Counted from the stretch's first letter, positions 1-5,222 are shown. The stretch is DNA of 5,222 nt from Anaerolineales bacterium UBA1429 (GCA_002329325.1 DCTX01000070.1:1-5222), one strand, 5' to 3'. The notes: generated by a model from the sequence alone, not told the origin. Numbers and translations: made by a program.

Positions 1-720
1 ATCGAGCTGCGCCAGATCGGCGTCCGCGACGAGGCCAAGCTCGTGGGCGGGCTGGGACCCTGCGGGCGGCCCCTCTGCTGCGCCACCTGGCTGACCCAGT
101 TCACGCCCGTCTCCATTCGCATGGCCAAACAGCAGAACCTGCCTCTGAGCCCGATGGAGATATCGGGGCTTTGCGGGCGGCTGCTATGCTGCCTCACTTA
201 TGAGGATGACTACTATCGCGAGATCAAGGGGCGCTTTCCCCGGGTGGGGCGCACCATCGACACCCCCTACGGCACCGGCAAGGTCGTCAAGGTCTGCGTG
301 TTCACAGAGAAGGTGACCGTGCTGCTGGAGGATGGCACCAAGACCGAGATGACGGCGGACCAGCTTGCCGGCAACGAGCCCCTGCCGCCGCGCGCGGAGC
401 GCGGCGTGCGGCGCGACGCGCTGGATTCGTCGCTGCGCGCCCAAGAGGCCTCGGCGCAGCGAGATGGCAAGGTGCAGGTGGCCCCGGCGGGGCGGCCCAA
501 GAGCGGCGGCGGCGCGCCTAGCGACGCCCAGCAAAGGAACCCACGCCGAGAGCCGCGCGAATCGCAGCCACGCCAGAATGAGGGCAGGCGCGCCGCCGCC
601 GAAGACGGTGGCAACGCGGTGCCCAACGAGGGCGCCCCGCAGCGGTCGCGGCGCAGGCGTTCTCGCAGGCCCAGACGGAACAGCAATCGGGATTCGGGCG
701 GCGGGAACGCAAACGCCTGA
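1..720 (+). CDS. ricT: RicT/YaaT-family PSP1-domain protein, 5'-truncated, with basic C-terminal tail
   Basis: The reading frame is open from base 1 to a TGA stop, giving 239 visible residues; the N-terminal part (perhaps 140 residues by comparison with B. subtilis YaaT) lies outside the window. Residues 2-19 (ELRQIGVRDEAK then GG-LG) and two cysteine motifs, CGRPLCC (Cys21, 26, 27) and CGRLLCC (Cys58, 63, 64), are hallmarks of the PSP1 domain. In B. subtilis RicT these cysteines help bind 4Fe-4S clusters in the RicA-RicF-RicT complex, which works with RNase Y in mRNA maturation and affects biofilm, competence and sporulation. A small beta-rich segment follows at about residues 82-120. From about residue 125 the chain is low-complexity and rich in Arg, Pro, Ala and Gly, ending in an Arg cluster and GGGNANA, and is probably disordered and RNA-binding (inference). 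All six cysteines are present. Family assignment is firm; the function in this organism is inferred. RicA and RicF partners are not in the window. Confidence 0.93.
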   Translation: MELRQIGVRDEAKLVGGLGPCGRPLCCATWLTQFTPVSIRMAKQQNLPLSPMEISGLCGRLLCCLTYEDDYYREIKGRFPRVGRTIDTPYGTGKVVKVCVFTEKVTVLLEDGTKTEMTADQLAGNEPLPPRAERGVRRDALDSSLRAQEASAQRDGKVQVAPAGRPKSGGGAPSDAQQRNPRREPRESQPRQNEGRRAAAEDGGNAVPNEGAPQRSRRRRSRRPRRNSNRDSGGGNANA

Positions 721-722
721 AC

Positions 723-744
723 CTGGCGAGCGGGCCCTCGCTGG
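723..744. terminator. Short hairpin between convergent ricT and PHP genes, possible bidirectional terminator
   Basis: The arms CTGGCGAG and CTCGCTGG form an 8-bp stem (two G-U pairs) around a 6-base loop. The hairpin occupies nearly the whole 24-bp space between the ricT stop and the stop codon of the opposing gene. There is no U-tract on either side, so it is not a classical intrinsic terminator. Its position between converging genes is the main support. Confidence 0.35.
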
Positions 745-1572
745 CTAGCGGCCTGGGCGCGAGGCGTGGAGCTCCTGCAGTTCGGCGACGCAGGAGAGGG
801 GTAGGGGGACCTCCCCCAGGGAGAGAGGCTCGCCCTCGAGGCCGTGGAAATCGGTGCCCCCCGTGCAGACCAGGCCATACTCGTGGGCCAGGCGGCTGAG
901 CCGCCCCATCTGGCAGCTATCATAGCTGCGATAGTAGGCTTCCAGGCCAGCCAGCCCCTCCGCCACCAGCTCCTTGAGCAGGAAGGTGACGCTCCAGGGG
1001 TGGGCCAGCACCGGCAGGCCCCCAGCCTGCCGGATCATGCGGATCGCCTGCACCGGCGTTGCCTTGAGGCGGGGCACGTAGGCAGCCTGGCCCGGGTTCA
1101 GGTAGCGGCCAAAGGCCTCGGAGATGGAGGAGACAAAGCCGTTCTCGACCAGGGCCTTGGCGATATGCGGGCGGCCCACCACACCCTGCTCGACGGCCTC
1201 CGCAAGGCTCTCCCACGCCAGGGGGATGCCCATCTCCGTCAATCGTTCCAGAGTCTTGGCGGCGCGGCGCAAACGGGCCTGGGCGAGCAGGTCGAGCTCC
1301 TCGACTAACGGGGGGAAGGTGTGGTCGACATAATACCCCAGGATGTGCGCCTGGACCCCGTTTTGCTCGGCGCTGATCTCAACCCCCGGGATCAGGGTCA
1401 ACCCCACCTCGGTGGCATGTGCCAACGCTTCGCCGACGCCCGCCACCGTGTCATGATCGGTGATGGCCAGGATCTGTATGCCCAGCCGGTGGGCGAGGGC
1501 CACGACCTCGCGGGGTGTCAGAGCGCCGTCGGAGGCGGTGGTGTGTACATGCAGGTCTACCTGGCCCGTCAT
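745..1572 (-). CDS. PHP-domain metal-dependent phosphoesterase (YciV/RNase AM-like, COG0613 type)
   Basis: This 275-residue protein starts with the PHP signature DLHVHTTASDG (His8, His10, Asp15), followed by TDHDT (Asp39, His40), IPGVEIS (Glu65), His76, GRPHIAKAL (His136), LAHP (His191) and GTDFHG (Asp241, His243). These are the residues that bind the metal centre in PHP enzymes, and all are in place, so it should be active. Residues about 95-175 form the helical insertion seen in the YciV-like subgroup, and the length is close to E. coli YciV (about 293). Characterised relatives hydrolyse 3',5'-bisphosphonucleotides such as pAp and trim RNA 5' ends. The exact substrate here is unknown. The ATG lies in an ATGA overlap with the spoVS stop and has no strong Shine-Dalgarno, so translation is probably coupled to spoVS. 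There is no signal peptide or membrane segment; it should be cytoplasmic. Confidence 0.92.
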   Translation of the reverse strand: MTGQVDLHVHTTASDGALTPREVVALAHRLGIQILAITDHDTVAGVGEALAHATEVGLTLIPGVEISAEQNGVQAHILGYYVDHTFPPLVEELDLLAQARLRRAAKTLERLTEMGIPLAWESLAEAVEQGVVGRPHIAKALVENGFVSSISEAFGRYLNPGQAAYVPRLKATPVQAIRMIRQAGGLPVLAHPWSVTFLLKELVAEGLAGLEAYYRSYDSCQMGRLSRLAHEYGLVCTGGTDFHGLEGEPLSLGEVPLPLSCVAELQELHASRPGR

Positions 1573-1829
1573 CGCGGCTCTACGATCAACTTGAGGGCGG
1601 TCCGCTCTTGGTCGGCAATGGTGACATCGGCAAAGGCGGGGATGCAGATCACATCCAGGCCATCCAGGGCCAGGTAGGATCGGGCGATGGCGACCGCCTT
1701 GACCGCCTGGTTCACGGCGCCGGCGCCTATCGCCTGGATCTCGGCGCGGCCGTGTTCGCGGACCACGCCTGCGATGGCACCCGCCACAGCAGTAGATCGG
1801 GAGCGCGCTGATACTTTGAGGACCTGCAT
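1569..1829 (-). CDS. spoVS: Stage V sporulation protein S (SpoVS), Alba-fold family
   Basis: The 86-residue product has the same length as B. subtilis SpoVS and is recognisable throughout: LKVSARSRSTAVAGAIAGV near the start, AEIQAIGAGAVNQAVKAVAI in the middle, and ICIPAF with ERTALKLIVEPR at the end. SpoVS proteins have an Alba-like fold and are predicted to bind nucleic acid. In B. subtilis the protein affects coat assembly and septation during sporulation, but the family is common in bacteria that do not sporulate, so the name does not show that this organism makes spores. A Shine-Dalgarno AAAGGAG (1838-1844) sits 8 nt before the ATG. The stop overlaps the start of the downstream PHP gene by 4 bp, so the two form one transcription unit. 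It lies 205 bp downstream of rny, a neighbourhood shared with Firmicutes. Confidence 0.96.
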   Translation of the reverse strand: MQVLKVSARSRSTAVAGAIAGVVREHGRAEIQAIGAGAVNQAVKAVAIARSYLALDGLDVICIPAFADVTIADQERTALKLIVEPR

Positions 1830-1993
1830 GGTGCTGACTCCTTTGGCTGTGACACGCAGCCCGACCGGCCGCTCCGCCCGACAGCGCCCGCCGTCCTGGC
1901 GCGCGCTGGCACGCTACCTTGTCCCCATGGTTGGCAACGCGATGAAATTGTTCTGCGCCGGCCCAGGGCGCCGATGAGGCCCCCGGCGCCGGT
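1830..1993. other. Non-coding upstream region of spoVS
   Basis: No convincing gene is seen here. The segment next to spoVS holds its ribosome-binding site (AAAGGAG, 1838-1844). The rest is GC-rich with several short GC palindromes such as GGCGCC and a copy of CCGGCGCCGG beside the rny 3' hairpin. No promoter with good -35 and -10 boxes at proper spacing could be identified, although a promoter for spoVS would be expected here if rny transcription ends at the adjacent hairpin. Confidence 0.5.
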
Positions 1994-2018
1994 AGGGGGC
2001 TCGCCAGAGGAGCCCCCT
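1994..2018 (-). terminator. Strong hairpin just downstream of rny, probable terminator or 3' stabiliser without U-tract
   Basis: AGGGGGCTC and GAGCCCCCT form a perfect 9-bp stem with a 7-base loop, 16 bases after the rny stop codon. Placement and stem strength fit transcription termination or protection of the rny mRNA 3' end. The transcript continues with a GC-rich sequence rather than a run of U, so it is not a canonical intrinsic terminator, and some read-through into spoVS is possible. Confidence 0.5.
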
Positions 2019-2034
2019 CGGTGCGTTCCCAGAG

Positions 2035-3576
2035 CTATTGCGCGTATTCTGTCGCCCGTGTCTCTCGGATCACGGTGACTTTGATGCGTCCCGGATATTG
2101 TAGGCTCTCTTCAACCTTCTTGGCTACATCGCGCGAGAGGCGGATCGCCCCCAGGTCGTCGATCTCCTCCGGCTTGACCATGATGCGGATCTCGCGCCCC
2201 GCCTGGATGGCAAAGGAGGAATCCACACCCTCGAACGAGTTGGCCACCTGCTCCAGGGCCTTGATGCGCTTGATATAGTTCTCTAGCGATTCGCGGCGCG
2301 CGCCGGGGCGGCTGGCGGAGATGGCGTCGGCCACCTGGATCAGCATCGCCTCGATGGAGCACTGCTCCATATCGCAGTGATGCGCGCCGATGGCGTTCAC
2401 GATCTCCTCCGGCATGCCATAGCGCTTGGCGATCTCGGCGCCGATCAGGGCGTGGGGGCCATCTACCTCATGGTCCACGGCCTTGCCCAGGTCATGCAGC
2501 AGGCCCGCCAGTTTGACCTTTTCCACATCGGCGCCCAACTCGGCGGCGATCAGAGCGGCGATCTGGGCGCTCTCCACCGAGTGCCGCAGGACGTTCTGGC
2601 CGTAGCTGGTGCGATAGTGCAGCCGCCCCAGCAGGCGGATGATCTCGGGTGGCAGGCCGTGGATGCCCAGGTCCAGGGCGGCCTCTTCGCCCTTCTCGCG
2701 GATGGTCTGGTCCACTTCCGACTGGGCCTTTTCCACGATGCTCTCGATGCGCCCGGGATGGATGCGCCCATCCAGGATGAGGCGCTCCAGGGCGATGCGC
2801 GCCACCTCGCGGCGCACGGGATCAAAGCTGGAGAGGATGACCGTATCGGGGGTGTCGTCGATGACCAGGTCCACGCCGGTGATGCTCTCCAGGGCGCGAA
2901 TGTTGCGGCCTCCGCGCCCGATGATGCGCCCCTTCATCTCATCATTGGGCAGCTCGACGGTGGAGACGGTGGTCTCGGCCACCTGATCGGTCGCCAGGCG
3001 CTGGATGGCGATGGTCACGATCTCCCGGGCGCGAACCTCGGCCTCCTCATGGGCCTGCCCCTCGATCTCTCGGATGATCCGCGCGGCATCGATGCGGGCT
3101 TCTTGCTCCACCTCTTGCAGCAGCAACTCCTTGGCCTCTTCCTGGGTCAACCCGGAGATGCGCTCCATCTCCGCCAGGTGCTCTTGCCAGGCGCGATCCA
3201 GCTCAGACTGGCGCGCATCCAGCCTCTGCTCGCGTTCCTTGAGGCGCGTCTCTCGCGCTTCCAGGTTGTCCATCCGCTTGTCGAGGTTATCGCGTCGCTC
3301 CTGGATGCGGGCCTCCTGGCGGTTGACGTCGCGCATGCGACGCGCCACCTCGGCATCGGCATCCTGAAGCGCCTTGAGAGCCTTGTCTCGCGCTTCGATC
3401 TCGATCTGCATGGCTGTGGTGCGCGCCTCGGCCAGCTTCTCTCTGGTCTCCTCCTGCAGTCGGCTGATCTCCTTACCGATGGCCCGGTTCCGGAGACGGT
3501 TGCCGAGGAGGAATCCCCCGACGCTGCCCAGCACGACCAGCGCCAGCCATACAATCCACCCTGCTCCTGTAAACAT
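2035..3576 (-). CDS. rny: Ribonuclease Y
   Basis: This 513-residue protein has the full RNase Y architecture and usual length. Residues about 6-25 form one N-terminal membrane helix ending in LLGNRLRNR, anchoring it to the cytoplasmic face. Residues about 35-190 are a long charged coiled coil rich in Glu, Arg and Gln. A KH RNA-binding domain follows with GRIIGRGGRN at 216-225. The HD domain carries His332, the HD pair His361-Asp362 in LLHDLGKAVDHE, His375, His399-His400 and Asp417; the family-typical ISASRPGARRE is at 419-429. RNase Y is the endonuclease that starts mRNA decay and processing in many bacteria lacking RNase E. The ATG is supported by AAAGGA at 3585-3590, 8 nt upstream, and by the immediate start of the membrane helix. 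It lies 106 bp after recX on the same strand and may be co-transcribed or have its own promoter in the gap. No key residue is missing. Confidence 0.98.
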   Translation of the reverse strand: MFTGAGWIVWLALVVLGSVGGFLLGNRLRNRAIGKEISRLQEETREKLAEARTTAMQIEIEARDKALKALQDADAEVARRMRDVNRQEARIQERRDNLDKRMDNLEARETRLKEREQRLDARQSELDRAWQEHLAEMERISGLTQEEAKELLLQEVEQEARIDAARIIREIEGQAHEEAEVRAREIVTIAIQRLATDQVAETTVSTVELPNDEMKGRIIGRGGRNIRALESITGVDLVIDDTPDTVILSSFDPVRREVARIALERLILDGRIHPGRIESIVEKAQSEVDQTIREKGEEAALDLGIHGLPPEIIRLLGRLHYRTSYGQNVLRHSVESAQIAALIAAELGADVEKVKLAGLLHDLGKAVDHEVDGPHALIGAEIAKRYGMPEEIVNAIGAHHCDMEQCSIEAMLIQVADAISASRPGARRESLENYIKRIKALEQVANSFEGVDSSFAIQAGREIRIMVKPEEIDDLGAIRLSRDVAKKVEESLQYPGRIKVTVIRETRATEYAQ

Positions 3577-3640
3577 GCGTTTGTTCCTTTCAATGATCTA
3601 TCGCATCGGGCCGCGCTTGAAGACAGCCTTTGTCGTTCGA

Positions 3641-3659
3641 CCGGCTGCCAGGCAGCCGG
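3641..3659. repeat. Perfect 9-bp inverted repeat between recX and rny
   Basis: CCGGCTGCC and GGCAGCCGG flank a single central A. As RNA it can fold into a hairpin of about 8 bp with a 3-base loop; as DNA it is a near-continuous palindrome like an operator. It lies 23 bases after the recX stop and 64 bases before the rny start. No U-tract follows on the - strand, so it is a poor intrinsic terminator. It might be a 3' stabilising stem for recX, or a regulatory site for rny; the sequence does not decide. Confidence 0.5.
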
Positions 3660-3682
3660 CCATGTTGCGCGCGCCCGTCACG

Positions 3683-4324
3683 TCACGAATGTTGTCCGTT
3701 CTGGTCGGCCTGCACCTGGCCCCAGTAGTGCTCCACTACCTGTCGCGATACGCCATAGCCGAACCCGCGCCGTTGCAGAAAGCCCATCATGCGCCGGAAG
3801 TAGGTCTCCCGGTCCAGCCGGGCGTAGCGGCGGGCGGCCTGCTCGCCGGCCCGCATGGCGCTCTCTTCCTCGTCCAGGTCGCTGATGGCAGCGTCGATGA
3901 CCTCGGAGGAGACGCCCTTTTGCCGCAGCTCGCCTCGCAGCGCCCAGGCCCCCCGCGGCCGAAAGGTCTCGCGGTTCTCGACCCAGAACTCGGCAAAGGC
4001 GGCATCGTCCAGCAGGCGCACCCGTTGCAGCCGTCGGATCACCTGGGCGATGACATCGGGCTCGACCTCTTTGCGCTCCAGGTAGCGCTGCACCTCTTGC
4101 ACGCTGCGCGGGCGATAGGCCAGGTAGCGCAAGGTGCGCTCGTAGGCGCGCTCGGCCACGTCCTGCGCCTGGAGCGTCGCGATCTCTTGCGGCGTCAGCG
4201 TTTGTCCCAGGGCAAGCTGTGCCGCCAACACCTTCTGGAGGCTAAAGGCATACTCGCCATCCAGGTAGACATTGGCGCGATCTCTGCGGCGCTGTTGCGC
4301 CTTGATGGCCGTGACCTGGGGCAC
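3683..4324 (-). CDS. recX: Regulatory protein RecX (RecA modulator)
   Basis: From a GTG start at 4324 the product has 213 residues, fitting the RecX family. It is built of three-helix repeats: RYLAYRPRSVQEVQRYL at 67-83, LLDDAAFAEFWVENR at 104-118, PRGAWALRGELRQKGV at 123-138, and a C-terminal repeat with RRGFGYGVSRQVVE at 185-198. The N-terminal 50 residues include VYLDGEYAFSL, also typical. RecX binds RecA filaments and inhibits or remodels them, limiting strand exchange and coprotease activity. The GTG is preceded by GGGGGAGG, a strong but closely spaced Shine-Dalgarno (4 nt). An in-frame ATG at 4402 would add 26 residues, but those codons coincide with an intrinsic terminator and encode nothing RecX-like, so the shorter start is preferred. 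It follows recA on the same strand, the common arrangement, and is likely expressed by read-through from it. Confidence 0.95.
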   Translation of the reverse strand: MPQVTAIKAQQRRRDRANVYLDGEYAFSLQKVLAAQLALGQTLTPQEIATLQAQDVAERAYERTLRYLAYRPRSVQEVQRYLERKEVEPDVIAQVIRRLQRVRLLDDAAFAEFWVENRETFRPRGAWALRGELRQKGVSSEVIDAAISDLDEEESAMRAGEQAARRYARLDRETYFRRMMGFLQRRGFGYGVSRQVVEHYWGQVQADQNGQHS

Positions 4325-4328
4325 TTGA

Positions 4329-4336
4329 CCTCCCCC
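4329..4336 (-). promoter_or_regulatory. Shine-Dalgarno site deciding the recX start
   Basis: The - strand reads GGGGGAGG, then TCAA, then GTG. The purine run matches the 16S rRNA tail well, and the 4-nt spacing is short but usable. It lies just after the U-tract of the upstream terminator, so only transcripts that pass the terminator include it. Confidence 0.65.
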
Positions 4337-4339
4337 GGC

Positions 4340-4378
4340 AAAAAAACAAAAAGGGACTGCAGCCATAGCCGCAGCCCC
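4340..4378 (-). terminator. Intrinsic terminator between recA and recX
   Basis: On the - strand an 11-bp stem (arms at 4368-4378 and 4353-4363, two G-U pairs) encloses a TATG loop and is followed at once by TTTTTGTTTTTTT (4352-4340). The two non-Watson-Crick positions are G-U wobbles on the - strand RNA but A-C mismatches on the + strand, which supports function in the recA direction. It lies about 250 bases after the recA stop and 15 bases before the recX start. In E. coli a terminator between recA and recX keeps recX at a small fraction of recA; the same role is inferred here. Confidence 0.88.
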
Positions 4379-4397
4379 ATACCCTGAAAGCCCTGTG

Positions 4398-4470
4398 CCC
4401 ATTCTGCCTCGGGGCAGAACGGGTGGTAGCCTGAACTAGACCACGCTCCTAGAACGTGGTACCATCAGGC
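4398..4470 (-). other. Structured RNA segment upstream of the recX terminator: candidate leader/attenuator or small RNA
   Basis: Two further stem-loops precede the terminator. The first (4429-4470) has an outer stem GCCTGA/TCAGGC and an inner stem ACCACG/CGTGGT, all Watson-Crick, with a small internal loop. The second (4398-4423) is an 11-bp stem with a CCGA loop on the - strand; its only irregular pair is a G-U on that strand and an A-C mismatch on the other. With the terminator this makes three hairpins in about 130 bases, ending in a U-tract. That is what a small RNA or a regulated 3' UTR would look like. I do not recognise a known family: there is no tRNA T-arm, no T-box core, and no 4.5S or 6S signature. 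No protein-coding frame is supported. Confidence 0.45.
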
Positions 4471-4588
4471 AGCCCTGTATCCTCCAGGTGGGCGTGAACA
4501 CAAGGAAAAGCGACTCCAGTCCGGCTTGACCGGCCATTTCGTGCACATCCGCCAGGTGCCACCCGACGAGCCTCTGGACCGATCCCTT

Positions 4589-4620
4589 TTCCCGGCCAGG
4601 GAAGCGCCCCGGATAGGCGC
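4589..4620 (-). other. Two small hairpins just after recA
   Basis: Eight bases after the recA stop, GCGCC/GGCGC (4604-4620) forms a 5-bp stem, followed by TTCCC/GGGAA (4589-4603) with a 5-base loop. Neither is followed by a U-tract. They could stabilise the recA mRNA 3' end, but short GC stems arise by chance in such DNA. The stretch from 4471 to 4588 shows nothing more that can be supported. Confidence 0.25.
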
Positions 4621-4628
4621 CTCCAGGA

Positions 4629-5222
4629 TCACTCTTCGACTTGTTCCATCTCCTCGGCTACGGTCTCGGTGTCGAACATGCTGTGGGCCAAGAGCCTCAG
4701 ATTGCGCCGCACATGCTGTTCGATCTCGGCAGCGGTCTCGGGATGCTCCCGCAGAAACTCTTTGGCGTTCTCGCGGCCTTGCGCCAGGCGCATGTCGCCA
4801 TAGGAATAGTACGAACCCTTGCGCTCGATGGCGCCGATCTCAACGGCCACGTCCAGCAGGCTGCCCTCTTTGGAGATGCCGTGATCGAACATGATATCGA
4901 ATTCGGCGACTTTGAAGGGCGGCGCGACCTTGTTCTTCTTGATGCGGGCGCGCACCCGGTTGCCCGTTACCTCGCCCTTCTCCTTGATCGCCTCGGCGCG
5001 GCGCACGTCGATCCGCACGGCGGCATAGAACTTGAGAGCGTTGCCGCCGCTGGTCGTCTCGGGGTTGCCAAAGAGCACCCCGATCTTCATGCGCAGCTGG
5101 TTGGTAAAGATCACAGCGGTGTTGCTGCGCTTGATGGCGCCGGTGAGCTTGCGCAGGGCCTGTGACATCAAGCGGGCCTGCAAGCCCATGTGCGCATCGC
5201 CCATCTCGCCCTCGATCTCGGC
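4629..5222 (-). CDS. recA: Recombinase RecA, 3' portion
   Basis: The frame runs off the window end at a complete codon, leaving 197 C-terminal residues that correspond to E. coli RecA from about residue 153. The visible part starts with AEIEGEMGDAHMG (DNA-binding loop L1) and contains FTNQLRMKIGVLFGNPETT with SGGNALKFYA (loop L2 and the end of the ATPase core; Gln42 here matches E. coli Gln194, which couples ATP to DNA binding). The C-terminal domain includes APPFKVAEFDIMF, YYSYGDMRLAQGRENAKEFL and PETAAEIEQHVR, and the chain ends in a short acidic tail (EEMEQVEE). RecA forms filaments on single-stranded DNA, drives strand exchange and activates LexA-type repressor cleavage. The Walker A part and promoter, including any SOS operator, lie outside the window. 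No intein or frameshift is seen in this portion. The next gene on the strand is recX, beyond a terminator. Confidence 0.98.
   Translation of the reverse strand, partial: AEIEGEMGDAHMGLQARLMSQALRKLTGAIKRSNTAVIFTNQLRMKIGVLFGNPETTSGGNALKFYAAVRIDVRRAEAIKEKGEVTGNRVRARIKKNKVAPPFKVAEFDIMFDHGISKEGSLLDVAVEIGAIERKGSYYSYGDMRLAQGRENAKEFLREHPETAAEIEQHVRRNLRLLAHSMFDTETVAEEMEQVEE

Noticed and set aside
267..923. A 218-codon - strand frame opposite the ricT tail and extending into the PHP gene
   Set aside because: The PSP1 protein continues in frame on the + strand to a stop next to the convergent gene. The antisense product is Ser/Arg/Pro-rich, as expected from GC bias, and overlaps the PHP gene in another frame.
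1569..1829. SpoVS as evidence that the organism sporulates
   Set aside because: SpoVS is widespread in bacteria that do not form endospores, and no other sporulation gene is visible in the window.
1911..1937. Possible spoVS promoter: TTGCCA and TAGCGT on the - strand
   Set aside because: The spacing is 15 bp and the -10 box matches the consensus at only about three of six positions. This is within chance for a 160-bp region.
3591..3630. Possible rny promoter around GATAGAT on the - strand
   Set aside because: The -10-like match is weak and there is no -35 box at a suitable distance.
2377..3885. A 502-codon open frame on the + strand opposite rny
   Set aside because: It lies antisense to a full, well-conserved RNase Y gene and runs on past it across the intergenic gap into recX. 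Its predicted protein is Leu/Gly/Asp/His-rich without a recognisable domain. Long antisense frames are common opposite high-GC genes.
3374..4387. A 337-codon open frame on the + strand opposite recX and the rny 5' end
   Set aside because: It is a mirror of real genes on the other strand, has no domain I recognise, and spans the intergenic gap and terminator.
4421..4470. T-box-like GGGTGG on the + strand and GGTACCACG on the - strand in the recA-recX gap
   Set aside because: The strings resemble part of the T-box core, but the order, the rest of the motif and a downstream amino-acid or tRNA-ligase gene are missing. The - strand string is half of a local palindrome.
1..5222. CRISPR arrays, tRNA/rRNA genes, insertion sequences or phage genes
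   Set aside because: No regularly spaced repeats, tRNA T-arm, transposase-like protein or terminal inverted repeats were seen on either strand.

Overview
The window carries six genes from a high-GC bacterium, none of them mobile or laterally odd by eye. One gene lies on the + strand: the 3' part of ricT (PSP1/YaaT family). It converges on five genes on the - strand, which in transcription order are recA (3' part), recX, rny (RNase Y), spoVS and a PHP-domain phosphoesterase. The combination of high GC, good Shine-Dalgarno sites, SpoVS and RNase Y next to recA, and a RicT protein with a long basic tail suggests Chloroflexota (perhaps an Anaerolineae-type lineage). Deinococcus-Thermus or another deep-branching Gram-positive-like group is less likely but not excluded. 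This placement is inference from family content and gene order, not from a search.

Layout: 1-720 ricT (5' end outside the window); 721-744 a short hairpin between the convergent stop codons; 745-1572 PHP phosphoesterase, overlapping spoVS (1569-1829) by 4 bp; 1830-2034 a non-coding gap holding the spoVS ribosome-binding site and a strong hairpin just after rny; 2035-3576 rny; 3577-3682 a short gap with a 9-bp perfect inverted repeat; 3683-4324 recX; 4325-4628 a structured non-coding stretch with a clear intrinsic terminator; 4629-5222 recA (5' end outside the window).

Two themes link the genes. The first is recombination: recA is followed by its modulator recX, with a hairpin-plus-U-tract terminator between them, so recX is probably made at a fraction of the recA level by read-through. 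The second is RNA turnover: RNase Y, the RNase Y-associated factor RicT, a PHP phosphoesterase of the family containing the RNA 5'-exonuclease/pAp phosphatase YciV (RNase AM), and the Alba-fold protein SpoVS lie within 3.6 kb. The order recA...rny...spoVS recalls Bacillus subtilis recA-pbpX-rny-ymdB-spoVS, but the metallophosphoesterase here is a PHP protein placed after spoVS instead of YmdB placed before it.

I do not see a clearly new system. The best candidates for follow-up are the structured recA-recX intergenic RNA and the spoVS-PHP translationally coupled pair beside rny and ricT.
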